The translations under genes were made by a program, and so were the position numbers. Source: Cherax quadricarinatus (taxonomy: Eukaryota > Arthropoda > Malacostraca > Decapoda > Parastacidae). From it: 64,000 nucleotides of DNA. The stretch lies in assembly GCF_038502225.1 (NCBI RefSeq), contig NC_091391.1:3887214-3951213 (forward strand), read 5' to 3'. Of this stretch, positions 1 through 10,416 are shown one piece after another. The notes under the pieces were generated by a model, which did no database searches, had not been told where the DNA came from, and worked only from the letters and a program-made list of their open reading frames with translations. Position 1 is the stretch's first letter. Every line of letters starts with the position of its first letter.

Positions 1-140
1 GATTCCAGGCTGAGACTGATTACCTCAAACTTCTGATCTTCAACCATTCTGTATTGGACTAGGGAAGCTCCCGGGTGGCGAAACGTTTCCCCATATAGAT
101 ACCCAAATGTTGCACAAGCGTCTAATTTATCAAATTTGAC
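1..140 (+). mobile_element. Penelope-type terminal fragment with hammerhead-like core
   Basis: The block reads: a 'ctgattacctcaaa' motif, then 'ggactagggaagctcccggg', then 'tggcgaaacgtttcc', 'agatacccaa' and 'gttgcac'. The same order recurs at 3.4, 12.1, 29.9 and 30.2 kb, and in related form beside the PLE open frames at 49 and 53 kb. Terminal repeats of Penelope-like elements are known to carry hammerhead motifs. Here the CTGATGA box has decayed to CTAGGGA while GAAAC is intact, so this is a relic. The window starts inside it, so the left end is unknown. Confidence 0.6.
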
Positions 141-533
141 GTAGTGGTTTGTTCTGTACGTCTGCACCTTCTGACAAAATTAACGTTGATACTTCGTAAT
201 GTTCCATTGTCTTCTATGTGTCTCATACGTTTTCTCTCCTCTTATGTGTATAGTGACATGTAACTAATGATATACACTTTCCCTTCAACATCTCTGGTGT
301 TGTCATAGTCTATATTGAGAGTATTATCTTCAGTCATTGGTTCAGCTCCTCGTAGACTTCCTCACAATTTCTCGTGAGTTCTCCTTCTTCTTAAGTGTTG
401 TTACCTGGTCTTTACTATCCTCTTTCTTCTCCTGTAACTGAGACAGTTTCGCTTTAGATTTGGGTTTTGCTTATCTATCATTCTAAAATTATCTCTTAGC
501 ATTTATACTCACTTCTTGGCTTAGAAAGACACG
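141..533. other. No identified feature
   Basis: The + strand is T/C-rich and has no long open frame. The minus strand has a few Lys/Glu/Gln-rich stretches that could be a decayed LINE ORF1, but frames break too often to call it. Confidence 0.5.
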
Positions 534-600
534 TAAACATAGGCCAGTAGGCCTTCTGCAGTGTTCCTCCATTCTTATGTTCTTATATATATATATGCAA
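534..600 (+). mobile_element. CR1-type LINE 3' tail fragment
   Basis: 'ggccagtaggccttctgcag' followed by 'tgttcc' and repeated 'ttcttatg' matches the 3' end of the CR1-like LINE at 12.2-13.7 kb. Only the last ~65 bp are present, consistent with 5' truncation during target-primed reverse transcription. A short (AT)n run follows. Confidence 0.7.
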
Positions 601-629
601 TAAGATCACAGTAAACAGGTGATTTCAAA

Positions 630-784
630 ATATGCAAAACAACCACTCTGAAAGAATAGAGAAATTCCAAGCTCTTTCGTGACTACTCACATTATCAAGG
701 AACTATGATAGTTCCTTGATAATGTGAGTAGTCACGAAAGCGCTTGGAATTTCTCTATTCTTTCAGAGTGGTTGTTTTGCATAT
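630..784. repeat. Near-perfect palindrome, 77-bp arms
   Basis: Positions 630-706 and 708-784 are reverse complements around base 707, with one mismatch (673 against 741). The right arm runs on into 'ccgactaacttgccggtatt', which resembles the 'gtcggtattttatacc' motif downstream of the PLE terminal block at 12.18 kb. It is probably a folded-back PLE or foldback-element end. No coding capacity. Confidence 0.85.
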
Positions 785-1340
785 ACCGACTAACTTGCCG
801 GTATTTATTACCAAGGTTTATACCATCTCATTTCTTACTCTTCTGCTCACTTCTTTATCTTCTTTTCTCATGTATTTTCATTTTTTATTGCTCTTGATTT
901 CATTTTCACCCCTCTATTGTTAACACACGGGTCGTTTTTATCATTGCCTCTTCTCTAGGTACGACATTCTGTTTTCCTGTATTTTACGACAGTTTTCTAT
1001 TTTATTTCATGACTTATCTTCCAGGTTAACTCTTCCAATGTACCTTATTTAAGAATTCTCTTTATCCCTGCATAGTATCCTCTTCTGAAATCTAAGCTTT
1101 CCTGTATCTCACCTGTTATTCTTTCCCCAACCTCTGTTTTCACACGATTTTCAAGACTCGGGGTTGTATGGTGGCCCAACCCGGAGATATCTCATTCTTT
1201 TTTGCCCTGGTAAATAGTGGATCTGGCTTGCTGGTTCATCCTCCTCTGGTAGTGTCCCTAACATGCTGACACAAAGTTTCCTATCACCACCTTCCATCAG
1301 ATTATCCTTCCACATTTCTGATCTGTGTAAGCTACTTGCT
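785..1340. other. Unassigned, possibly decayed LINE on the minus strand
   Basis: AT- and pyrimidine-rich, with no long open frame. The minus strand contains Arg/Lys/Glu-rich stretches of the kind found between endonuclease and reverse transcriptase of CR1-like LINEs, but with many stops and no diagnostic motif. Confidence 0.35.
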
Positions 1341-1413
1341 CACATGGACCTGCCTTGCATGGGCCAGTAGGCCTGCTGCAGTGTTCCTTCTTTCTTATGT
1401 TCTTATGTTCTTA
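1341..1413 (+). mobile_element. CR1-type LINE 3' tail fragment
   Basis: 'ggacctgcctt' leads into 'gcatgggccagtaggcctgc' and two copies of 'ttcttatg'. It aligns with the tail of the LINE at 13.57-13.66 kb. The octamer microsatellite end is typical of the CR1 group. It appears inserted in an older, opposite-strand LINE fragment immediately to the right. Confidence 0.75.
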
Positions 1414-1855
1414 AATCCCAGTTCTCCCACTCAAAGTTACTAATCATTCATGATTAGTGACTTTGGATCATGTGGGCTTTTTTTTATGCTTCCACTACTG
1501 TTAGTCATTATCTTCACATTCTTGTCTTGGTCTCCTACTGTTTGGTGGAGGGTTGTAAATTGCTGCTACCACTACTTGAACGAATTCCCCAGTCTTGATT
1601 ATGCCAAATATTAGCTTATTCTTCTACTTTCTTCAAAGTTCCAGGGCTTTCTGATTAGCATTGCAAATCTTCCACCACCTCACTTGATTCCTCTTTCTTT
1701 CCTCATTACTTGATATCCCGCTGGAATTACTGCATATGTTATTTCAGCTCGTTCCTTCTCTGTAAGAGATGTCTGAGGCTGCCTCTGCTATTCCTTCTTT
1801 CATTTTGTTACTCATGTTTAATATACCTACTTCTTCGTGCAGAGAATTTTCTTGA
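1414..1855 (-). pseudogene. Decayed LINE apurinic endonuclease
   Basis: Read on the minus strand, three short stretches in different frames resemble a CR1/Jockey-type AP endonuclease: 'YAVIPAGYQVMRKER' followed by a GGG-like run and 'LIRK' (about 1.63-1.75 kb), then 'VQVVVAAIYNPP' (about 1.55 kb), then 'NFEWENWD' (about 1.43 kb), which corresponds to the GDFN region. Order and spacing fit the family. Stops and frameshifts separate the pieces, so it is inactive. The call rests on remembered family motifs. Confidence 0.5.
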
Positions 1856-1862
1856 TCAAGTC

Positions 1863-2112
1863 TGCCTGGTGGCCTGGTGGTTAACGCTCTCGCTTCACAC
1901 GGTGAGGGCCTGGGTTCGATTCCCAGCCAGAGTAGAAACATTGGACGTGTTTCTTTCCACCTGTTGTCTATGTTCCCCATCAGTAAAATGGGTACCTGGG
2001 TGTTAGTCGACTGGTGTGGGTCGCATCCTGGGACACTGACCTACGGAGGCCTGGTCACAGACCGGGCCGCGGGGGCGCTGACCCCCGGAACTCTCTCCAG
2101 GTAAACTCCAGG
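1863..2112 (+). mobile_element. tRNA-derived SINE, CTCCAGGTAAA-tailed type
   Basis: The 5' head holds a pol III A-box-like 'tggcctggtgg' and a B-box 'ggttcgattcc'. Then come a core ('gtagaaacattggacgtg'), the 'gtgttagtcgactggtgtgg' module, and a tail of 'ggcctggtcacagaccgggc', 'gacccccggaactctctcc' and 'aggtaaactccaggtaa'. The tail is the same as the 3' end of the LINE at 53.0-55.85 kb, its likely enzyme source. The core between 'aaaatgggt' and 'acctgggtg' is shorter than in the copy at 3.55 kb. Confidence 0.85.
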
Positions 2113-2695
2113 TAAAGGAAGGGGGCAAGACTGGGATTGGTGTGTACATGTAAGGGAAGGGGGCAGGATTGGGAATGGTGTGTGGATAATGGGTAGAGTT
2201 AGGCAGTGATTCTCTATCTTTTTCCCTGTTTCACTTGGACCCCTTTTCTCCTGGTTGGTTAATGGGGTTTGAAGCCTATCGACTACACGAGGCTCTTGCA
2301 AGGTGCACCTAACCTTTCCACCACCAGACAAGACGTTAATACCTAAAATGAGGCTGAAAGTAAACTCTCTCAGCAAATATACACTGAGAAAAATATACTT
2401 ATCGGTATATGTATCCAGTGATCCCCCAGAAAAGGATGAAAATAACGATGATCCAAATTGTTCTAATTTGTAAATGTGGATTTTTTTTTACCTAATTTTA
2501 CGAAAATTATAGAGTGTAAATCACAATAATGTAAATAATGTGAAAAATATCTTGCTGGTGAGTTAAATTTAGAGTGAAAAAATAACCAGCAGCGACTGGG
2601 GAGGGAGAGAGAGACGCCATAACGGATATTTGGTAAGAACTGTTCCTAGTAACCGGCTAATAGTATGGGTCTTCATCGAGGATATATTGGAGTGA
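2113..2695. other. No identified feature
   Basis: Contains an imperfect duplication of a 'gaagggggca' segment near 2.12-2.18 kb, then AT-rich sequence. No open frame, transposon end or tandem array recognised. Confidence 0.5.
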
Positions 2696-3090
2696 TAAGA
2701 TAAGATTTCGTTCGGATTTTTAACCCCGGAGGGTTAGCCACCCAGGATAACCCAAGAAAGTCAGTGCGTCATCGAGGACTGTCTAACTTATTTCCATTGG
2801 GGTCCTTAATCTTGTCCCCCAGGATGCGACCCACACCAGTCCACTAACACCCAGGATACGACCCACACCAGTCGACTAACACCCAGGATACGACCCACAC
2901 CAGTCGACTAACACCCAGGATGCCACTCACACCAGTCGACTAACACTCAGGTACCTATTTGCTGATAGGTGAACAGGACAACAGGTGTAAGGAAACGTGT
3001 CGAAATGTTTCCACCCGCCGGGAATCGAACCCGGGCCCTCCGTGTGTGAGGCGGGAGCTTTAGCCACCAGGCCACCAGGCCACCGGCCTC
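2696..3090 (-). mobile_element. tRNA-derived SINE, (TCTTA)n-tailed type
   Basis: The minus-strand order is: head with B-box 'gggttcgattcccgg' (about 3.03 kb), 'cacctgttgtcctgttcacc', then four copies of the ~32-bp 'gactggtgtgggt' module (2.82-2.95 kb), a specific 3' part ('aggaccccaatggaaat', 'gggttaaaaatccgaacg') and the tail 'aaatcttatctta'. The tail differs from the copy at 1.86 kb, so the same head and body have been paired with a different 3' end. The module repetition is an early tandem expansion. Confidence 0.85.
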
Positions 3091-3339
3091 AGATGACCAG
3101 ATAATAGAGTGGTGACGCTCAACACTGCGAACTGGGAAGGAAAACTGAGGTAACCACTGTAATATAGTGGGCAGTTATAAGACACTGGAAGACACCGGTG
3201 AATCCTCACAACACGCCATTCTGTAACGTTTATCTTCGTGCAGTAGATTGCCTTGGTCTTCGTATGACTTGCTGGCTAGGTAACGTTAGTGTGTGTTCTA
3301 CCTGTGGTCTAAATTGTTAAGTTAATAGCAGGAACTTAC
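3091..3339. other. No identified feature
   Basis: Unique-looking sequence between a SINE and a PLE terminal fragment; no open frame or repeat seen. Confidence 0.4.
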
Positions 3340-3550
3340 TATGTTCACCATATGTAGCTATAGGGGAGACGTTTCGCCACACAGTGGCTTCATTAGTCCA
3401 AACATCGACTCAAGGCTGAGGGACTGATTACCTCAAATTTCCTCCTATTCTTCATCATTCTCCCTCGTATGGACTGATGAAACCACTGTGTGGCGAAACG
3501 TTTCCTCAATAAAGATACCCAAGTGTTGCACATGTGTCTAATTCATCAAC
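3340..3550. mobile_element. Inverted pair of PLE-type terminal ends
   Basis: A minus-strand copy (about 3.365-3.40 kb, 'cgtttcgccacacagtggct') faces a plus-strand copy (about 3.47-3.54 kb, 'tggactgatgaaaccactg'), separated by ~70 bp containing 'ctgattacctcaaa'. The right copy continues through 'aataaagatacccaagtg' to 'gttgcacatgtgtc'. The head-to-head layout matches the PLE palindrome at 49-53 kb in miniature. Confidence 0.65.
3470..3527 (+). ncRNA. Hammerhead-ribozyme-like motif, core boxes intact
   Basis: CTGATGA (3474-3480) and GAAAC (3495-3499) flank a possible stem II, CCAC-TGT-GTGG. Hammerhead motifs are reported in PLE terminal repeats. Two features are not canonical: an extra A before stem II in the wider family, and no clear GUC cleavage triplet (the equivalent position reads 'gatacc'). 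The fold is plausible; self-cleavage is unproven. Confidence 0.4.
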
Positions 3551-3926
3551 TTGTCGGGGCTCTGGTGGCCTGGTGGTTAACGCTCTCGCTTCACACGGTG
3601 AGGGCCTGGGTTCGATTCCCAGCCAGAGTAGAAACATTGGACGTGTTTCTTTCCACCTGTTGTCTATGTTCCCCATCAGTAAAATGGGCTGTTGTCCTGT
3701 ACACCTAGCAGCAAATAGGTACCTGGGTGTTAGTCGACTGGTGTGGGTCGCATCCTGGGTGTTAGTCGACTGGTGTGGGTCGCATCCTGGGGGACAAGAT
3801 TAAGGACCCCAATGGAAATAAGTTAGACAGTCCTCGATGACGCACTGACTTTCTTGGGTTATCCTGGGTGGCTAACCCTCCGGGGTTAAAAATCCGAACG
3901 AAATCTTATCTTATCTTATCTTACCT
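3551..3926 (+). mobile_element. tRNA-derived SINE, (TCTTA)n-tailed type, near full length
   Basis: A-box-like 'tggcctggtgg' and B-box 'ggttcgattcc' lie in the first 75 bp, then the SINE body with two direct copies of the 32-bp 'gtgttagtcgactggtgtgg' module (about 3.73-3.79 kb). The 3' part is 'acaagattaaggacccc' to 'ttaaaaatccgaacg', ending in repeated 'tctta'. It is the best complete reference copy of this subfamily here. Confidence 0.9.
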
Positions 3927-4034
3927 GGGTGTTAGTCGACTGGTGTGGGTCGCATCCTGGGACACTGACTTAAGGAGGCCTGGTCACAGACCGGGCCGAG
4001 GGGGCGTTGACCCCCGGAACTCTCTCCAGATAAA
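3925..4034 (+). mobile_element. 5'-truncated SINE, CTCCAGGTAAA-tail type
   Basis: Begins inside the body at 'ctgggtgttagtcgactgg' and ends with 'gacccccggaactctctcc' plus 'agataaactcc'. It abuts the (TCTTA)n tail of the previous SINE, so the two subfamily 3' ends stand in tandem, as expected from insertion at the tail or a template switch in the shared body. Confidence 0.8.
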
Positions 4035-4265
4035 CTCCAGTATCTACAGAGTTATTATTAACTGTATCATACCGTATCACAATTTTCAGTCAGTCACAAG
4101 AAAAAAACCATACAGTCTACACCCAAATAATTTTTGCCAGAACTACTGGTTTCTTAAATGTATAATTTGAGTTACCGGTTGTGTGTGAGTTGTTTGAGGG
4201 TTGAGGGCATCGAGGGAGGCACTTTCCTGCGACTTAAAGTGTTTTAAGTGCCACTTACCTCATAG

Positions 4266-5798
4266 GTACAACAACAATTGGTAAGTGAGTAACAACAATT
4301 GGTAAGTGTGTAACAACAATTGGTAAGTGTGTAACAACAATTGGTAACTGTGTAACAACAATTGGTAAGTGTGTAACAACAATTGGTAAGTGTGTAACAA
4401 CAATTGGTAAGTGTGTAACAACAATTGGTAAGTGAGTAACAACAATTGGTAAGTGAGTAACAACAATTGGTAAGTGAATAACAACAATTGGTAAGTGAGT
4501 AACAACAATTGGTAAGTGTGTAACAACAATTGGTAAGTGAGTAACAACAATTGGTAAGTGAATAACAACAATTGGTAAGTGAGTAACAACAATTGGTAAG
4601 TGAGTAACAACAATTGGTAAGTGAGTAACAACAATTGGTAAGTGAGTAACAACAATTGGTAAGTGAGTAACAACAATTGGTAAGTGAATAACAACAATTG
4701 GTAAGTGAGTAACAACAATTGGTAAGTGAGTAACAACAATTGGTAAGTGAGTAACAACAATTGGTAAGTGAGTAACAACAATTGGTAAGTGAGTAACAAC
4801 AATTGGTAAGTGAGTAACAACAATTGGTAAGTGAGTAACAACAATTGGTAAGTGTGTAACAACAATTGGTAAGTGAGTAACAACAATTGGTAAGTGAGTA
4901 ACAACAATTGGTAAGTGAGTAACAACAATTGGTAAGTGTGTAACAACAATTGGTAAGTGAGTAACAACAATTGGTAAGTGAGTAACAACAATTGGTAAGT
5001 GAGTAACAACAATTGGTAAGTGAGTAACAACAATTGGTAAGTGTGTAACAACAATTGGTAAGTGAGTAACAACAATTGGTAAGTGTGTAACAACAATTGG
5101 TAAGTGAGTAACAACAATTGGTAAGTGAATAACAACAATTGGTAAGTGAGTAACAACAATTGGTAAGTGAGTAACAACAATTGGTAAGTGAGTAACAACA
5201 ATTGGTAAGTGAGTAACAACAATTGGTAAGTGAGTAACAACAATTGGTAAGTGAATAACAACAATTGGTAAGTGAGTAACAACAATTGGTAAGTGAGTAA
5301 CAACAATTGGTAAGTGAGTAACAACAATTGGTAAGTGAGTAACAACAATTGGTAAGTGAATAACAACAATTGGTAAGTGTGTAACAACAATTGGTAAGTG
5401 AGTAACAACAATTGGTAAGTGAGTAACAACAATTGGTAAGTGTGTAACAACAATTGGTAAGTGAGTAACAACAATTGGTAAGTGAGTAACAACAATTGGT
5501 AAGTGAGTAACAACAATTGGTAAGTGAGTAACAACAATTGGTAAGTGAGTAACAACAATTGGTAAGTGAGTAACAACAATTGGTAAGTGAGTAACAACAA
5601 TTGGTAAGTGAGTAACAACAATTGGTAAGTGAATAACAACAATTGGTAAGTGAATAACAACAATTGGTAAGTGAGTAACAACAATTGGTAAGTGAGTAAC
5701 AACAATTGGTAAGTGAGTAACAACAATTGGTAAGTGAGTAACAACAATTGGTAAGTGAGTAACAACAATTGGTAAGTGAGTAACAACAATTGGTAAGT
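4266..5798. repeat. 21-bp minisatellite, ~73 copies
   Basis: The unit reads 'ggtaagtgagtaacaacaat' plus one T. Variants are mainly 'gtgtg' or 'gtgaa' for 'gtgag'. Each unit holds the palindrome CAATTG. Because the period is divisible by 3 and the unit lacks minus-strand stops in one frame, it creates a 522-codon heptapeptide open frame that I do not regard as a gene. Confidence 0.95.
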
Positions 5799-5988
5799 AA
5801 TAATTACTTTAGTTGTATCGTTAACCAAAATTACATAAACGTAGACGAATTTCTTAAAGGTAATTTATTGTAGCGAATATAACAATGGTATTTAAAACTG
5901 AGAAGCCTACTGGGCAGGAGCAACGTTTCGGAACAAAGATACTTGTATGTTGTACGTTTTTCTTAACAGTAATAATAATAATCTTTAT

Positions 5989-6961
5989 TTACTACAAGTA
6001 CATGTACAAGGTATACAAGTACATGTACAAGGTATACAAGTACATGTACAAGGTATACAAGTACATGTACAAGGTATACAAGTACATGTACAAGGTATAC
6101 AAGTACATGTACAAGGTATACAAGTACATGTACAAGGTATACAAGTACATGTACAAGGTATACAAGTACATGTACAAGGTATACAGGTACATGTACAAGG
6201 TATACAAGTACATGTACAAGGTATACAAGTACATGTACAAGGTATACAAGTACATGTACATGGTATACAAGTACATGTACAAGGTATACAAGTACATGTA
6301 CAAGGTATACAAGTACATGTACAAGGTATACAAGTACATGTACAAGGTATACAAGTACATGTACAAGGTATACAAGTACATGTACAAGGTATACAAGTAC
6401 ATGTACAAGGTATACAAGTACATGTACAAGGTATACAAGTACATGTACAAGGTATACAAGTACATGTACAAGGTATACAAGTACATGTACAAGGTATACA
6501 AGTACATGTACAAGGTATACAAGTACATGTACAAGGTATACAAGTACATGTACAAGGTATACAAGTACATGTACAAGGTATACAATTACATGTACAAGGT
6601 ATACAAGTACATGTACAAGGTATACAAGTACATGTACAAGGTATACAATTACATGTACAAGGTATACAAGTACATGTACAAGGTATACAATTACATGTAC
6701 AAGGTATACAAGTACATGTACAAGGTACACAAGTACATGTACAAGGTATACAAGTACATGTACAAGGTATACAAGTACATGTACAAGGTATACAAGTACA
6801 TGTTCAAGGTATACAATTACATGTACAAGGTATACAAGTACATGTACAAGGTACACAAGTACATGTACAATGTATACAAGTACATGTACAAGGTATACAA
6901 GTACATGTACAAGGTATACAAGTACATGTACAAGGTATAAAAGTACATGTACAAGGTATAC
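5989..6961. repeat. 21-bp minisatellite inside a SINE 3' region, ~46 copies
   Basis: The unit is 'tacaagtacatgtacaaggt' plus A. It contains the overlapping palindromes GTACATGTAC and GTATAC. Variants include 'acaatt' and 'ggtacac'. The single-copy flanks are the SINE segments 'ctgtata' and 'aataaagatt', so the unit came from the SINE's pre-tail region. Open frames of 197-376 codons on both strands are artefacts of the stop-free period. Confidence 0.95.
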
Positions 6962-7047
6962 AGATCATAGCTGACATCAGTGACATACTACTATATAGAA
7001 AGTCCCTTGTTATGCTGAGCATTTCCCGCAAATTAGGTCAGTTTTGT

Positions 7048-7600
7048 CCCAGGATGCGACCCACACCAGTCCACTAACACCCAGGATGCCACCCACACCA
7101 GTCCACTAACACCCAGGATGTGACCCACACCAGTCCACTAACACCCAGGATGTGACCCACACCAGTCCACTAACATCCAGGATGTGACCCACACCAGTCC
7201 ACTAACACCCAGGATGTGACCCACACCAGTCCACTAACACCCAGGATGCCACCCACACTAGTCCACTAACACCCAGGATGTGACCCACACCAGTCCACTA
7301 ACACCCAGGATGTGACCCACACCAGTCCACTAACACCCAGGATGTGACCCACACCAGTCCACTAACATCCAGGATGTGACCCACACCAGTCCACTAACAC
7401 CCAGGATGTGACCCACACCAGTCCACTAACATCCAGGATGTGACCCACACCAGTCCACTAACACCCAGGATGTGACCCACACCAGTCCACTAACACCCAG
7501 GATGCCACCCACACCAGGCCACTAACACCCAGGATGTGACCCACACCAGTCCACTAACATCCAGGATGTGACCCCCACAAGTCCACTAACACCCAGGTAC
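7048..7600. repeat. 32-bp minisatellite made of the SINE body module, ~17 copies
   Basis: The unit begins 'cccaggatgtgacccacacc' and continues 'agtccactaaca'. It is the reverse complement of the 'gtgttagtcgactggtgtgg' module present once, twice or four times in other SINEs here. Most units read 'tgtgac', a few 'tgccac' and the first 'tgcgac'. Confidence 0.95.
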
Positions 7601-7690
7601 CTATTTTACTGATGGGTGAAGAGGGACAGCAGGTGTCTTATGGTAACACCTTCCTAATGTTTTCCAGGACTAAGTTTTAAGATCTCCAGG

Positions 7691-7844
7691 ACTAGTAGCA
7701 GCAATAATAATACCGGGGAAGATTTCTTACTAGTTTCAGTAAGAAATCTTAAGTGACAAATCTGGTGTAGTTGACAACTTAGGCCTTAAATTGACCAAGT
7801 CTTTAAAATAAGCTGAAATTTTAAAATAACATGAGTTTTTTTGA
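7691..7844. other. No identified feature
   Basis: AT-rich spacer with a short inverted pair 'agatttcttac'/'gtaagaaatct' at about 7.72-7.75 kb. Confidence 0.4.
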
Positions 7845-8034
7845 CACAAAGGGCATCTATCACCGAGGTATTGTACCTGAAAAAATACTCCCACCATCAC
7901 TCATTCAGTCGCTGTCTTGGCAGAAACGTTCTGGCAACACAACCCAGTGGAAATAAGTCACTCTGTCTGACTTTTTTGGGTTATCCCAGGTTCTCTACAC
8001 ATATGCTGCTATGTATGATAATTCTATGTAACTG
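7845..8034 (+). mobile_element. 3' end of an unidentified transposon
   Basis: Contains 'ctgtcttggcagaaacgttc', 'tctgtctgacttttttggg' and 'ctatgtaactgtatttgtg', then 'tatacctgaataaactta'. I recognise this as a recurrent 3'-end sequence of decapod repeats, though the family is uncertain. Its last ~28 bp are the founder unit of the adjacent array. Confidence 0.5.
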
Positions 8035-9362
8035 TATTTGTGTATACCTGAATAAACTTACTTACTTATTTGTGTATACCTGAATAAACTTTCTTACTTA
8101 TTTGTGTATACCTGAATAAACTTACTTACTTATTTGTGTATACCTGAATAAACTTACTTACTTATTTGTGTATACCTGAATAAACTTACTTACTTGTGTA
8201 TACCTGAATAAACTTTCTTACTTATTTGTGTATACCTGAATAAACTTACTTATTTGTGTATACCTGAATCAACTTACTTATTTATTTGTGTATACGTGAA
8301 TAAACTTACTTACTTATTTGTGTATACCTGAATAAACTTACTTATTCGTGTATACCTGAACAAACTTACTTATTCGTGTATACCTGAATAAACTTACTTA
8401 CTTATTTGTGTATACCTGAATAAACTTACTTATTCGTGTATACCTGAATAAACTTACTTGTGTATACCTGAATAGACTTACTTATTTGTGTATACCTGAA
8501 TCAACTTACTTATTTATTTGTGTATACGTGAATAAACTTACTTATTTGTGTATACCTGAACAAACTTACTTATTTGTGTATACCTGAATAAACTTACTTA
8601 TTCGTGTATACCTGAACAAACTTACTTATTCGTGTATACCTGAATAAACTTACTTATTCGTGTATACCTGAACAAACTTACTTATTCGTGTATACCTGAA
8701 TAAACTTACTTATTTGTGTATACCTGAATAAACTTACTTATTTGTGTATACCAGAATAAACTTACTTATTTGTGTATACCTGAATAAACTTACTTATTTG
8801 TGTATACCTGAATAAACTTACTTATTCGTGTATACCTGAACAAACTTACTTATTCGTGTATACCTGAATAAACTTACTTATTTGTGTATACCTGAATAAA
8901 CTTACTTATTTGTGTATACCAGAATAAACTTACTTATTTGTGTATACCTGAATAAACTTACTTATTTGTGTATACCTGAATAAACTTACTTATTCGTGTA
9001 TACCTGAATAAACTTACTTATTTGTGTATACCTGAATAAACTTACTTATTCGTGTATACCTGAATAAACTTACTTATTTGTGTATACCTGAATAAACTTA
9101 CTTATTTGTGTATACCTGAATAAACTTACTTATTTGTGTATACCTGAATAAACTTACTTATTCGTGTATACCTGAATAAAATTACTTATTTGTGTATACC
9201 TGAATAAACTTACTTATTTGTGTATACCTGAATAAACTTACTTATTTGTGTATACCTGAATAAACTTACTTACTTATTCGTGTATACCTGAATAAACTTA
9301 CTTACTTATTTGTGTATACCTGAATAAACTTACTTATTCGTGTATACCTGAATAAACTTACT
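8035..9362. repeat. 28-bp minisatellite with an AATAAA in most units, ~46 copies
   Basis: The unit is 'gtgtatacctgaataaactt' plus 'acttattt'. Longer units carry an additional 'actt', as in a (ACTT)n retroelement tail. Variants include 'cgtgta', 'gaacaaac' and 'ccagaat'. The first unit is continuous with a transposon 3' end, so each unit repeats its polyadenylation signal. Confidence 0.95.
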
Positions 9363-9455
9363 AACTCAAGATCCTCCACATCTCTAGCAAAAAAACAAAG
9401 CTAAGACAATATATAGAATGACTAAAATATTCAGAATATTATTCTTCAGGTTAGT

Positions 9456-9545
9456 AAAGGGGATAAACGTTCCCTGACGCGAGTCAGATGACCCCCAGCT
9501 GGAGCTTTTGGTCATCTGACTGAAGCCTTCCACTGGCTTACCCCC
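9456..9545 (+). repeat. Dispersed double-hairpin repeat, copy 1 (partial)
   Basis: 'cctgacgcgagtcagatgac', 'agctggagcttttggtcatc' and 'ttccactggcttacc' match the repeat at 15.43, 48.44, 48.83 and 56.49 kb. The first hairpin is truncated. Confidence 0.75.
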
Positions 9546-9763
9546 TCCCACAAAAATTATAGTTTATAACCATTTATTTTTTCTTGTTCACTATAATATA
9601 TTTCAGAATAAACACTATTTAACCAAAATTTATCATGTTAATGTTATGTAAATTATATATAATTATGTATAAGCTCTATAATTTATAAATGTTAATACAC
9701 TTGTATTACTCCTTTTAATGAGAAAATAAAAGATTATACTAACAACAAACGTAAAATAAACAA

Positions 9764-10146
9764 GGAAACAAAAGACAGTGTTGACAGGAAGTGCAACAAT
9801 AACAAAAGACAGTGTTGACAGGAAGTGTAACAATAACAAAAGACAGTGTTGACAGGAAGTGTAACAATAATTAAAGACAGTGTTGACAGGAAGTGTAACA
9901 ATAACAAAAGACAGTGTTGACAGGAAGTGTAAGAATAACAAAAGACAGTGTTGACAGGAAGTGTAACAATAACAAAAGACAGTGTTGACAGGAAGTGTAA
10001 CAATAACAAAAGACAGTGTTGACAGGAAGTGTAACAATAACAAAAGACAGTGTTGACAGGAAGTGTAACAATAACAAAAGACAGTGTTGACAGGAAGTGT
10101 AACAATAACAAAAGACAGTGTTGACAGGAAGTGTAACAATAACAAT
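9764..10146. repeat. 34-bp minisatellite, ~11 copies
   Basis: The unit is 'aacaaaagacagtgttgaca' plus 'ggaagtgtaacaat'. The period is not a multiple of 3, so the minus strand cycles through three frames without a stop (162 codons), a periodicity effect rather than a gene. Confidence 0.95.
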
Positions 10147-10158
10147 GTCAAAACAAAA

Positions 10159-10416
10159 GATTACGATACCAGCGACGTTAACACCGGGTTATGTAATGTA
10201 GATTACGATACAAGCGACGTTAATACCGGGTTATGTAATGTAGATTACGATACAAGCGACGTTAACACCGGGTTATGTAATGTAGATTACGATACAAGCG
10301 ACGTTAACACCGGGTTATGTAATGTAGATTACGATACAAGCGACGTTAACACCGGGTTATGTAATGTAGATTACGATACAAGCGACGTTAATACCGGGTT
10401 ATGTAATGTAGATTAC
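10159..10416. repeat. 42-bp minisatellite, ~6 copies
   Basis: The unit starts 'gattacgatacaagcgacgt', continues 'taacaccgggttatgtaatg' and ends 'ta'. Very homogeneous: only 'taacacc'/'taatacc' and one 'cca' variant. It begins 13 bp after the 34-bp array ends. Confidence 0.95.

Larger units (their letters stand above)
5970..7668 (-). mobile_element. SINE of the (ATT)n-tailed type inflated by two internal arrays
   Basis: Read on the minus strand, the pieces match the SINEs at 10.55 and 15.88 kb in order: 'ggaaaacattagga' (about 7.66 kb), 'ataggtacctgggtgttag', the 'gactggtgtgggt' module, 'gacaaaactgacctaattt', 'gggaaatgctcagcataac', 'actttctatatagtagtatg', 'tgatctgtatacc', and the tail 'aataaagattattattatt'. 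The tRNA head is missing (5' truncation). One array fills the body (7048-7600) and a second lies just before the tail (5989-6961). Without them the element would be roughly 250 bp. Confidence 0.85.

Noticed and set aside
1863..1940. tRNA gene
   Set aside because: A- and B-box-like motifs are present but the sequence continues into a SINE body, recurs several times and has no complete cloverleaf.
4260..6940. 522- and 351-codon heptapeptide proteins (TYQLLLL, YKYMYKV)
   Set aside because: 21-bp units translate to heptapeptides by arithmetic; one array lies inside a SINE.
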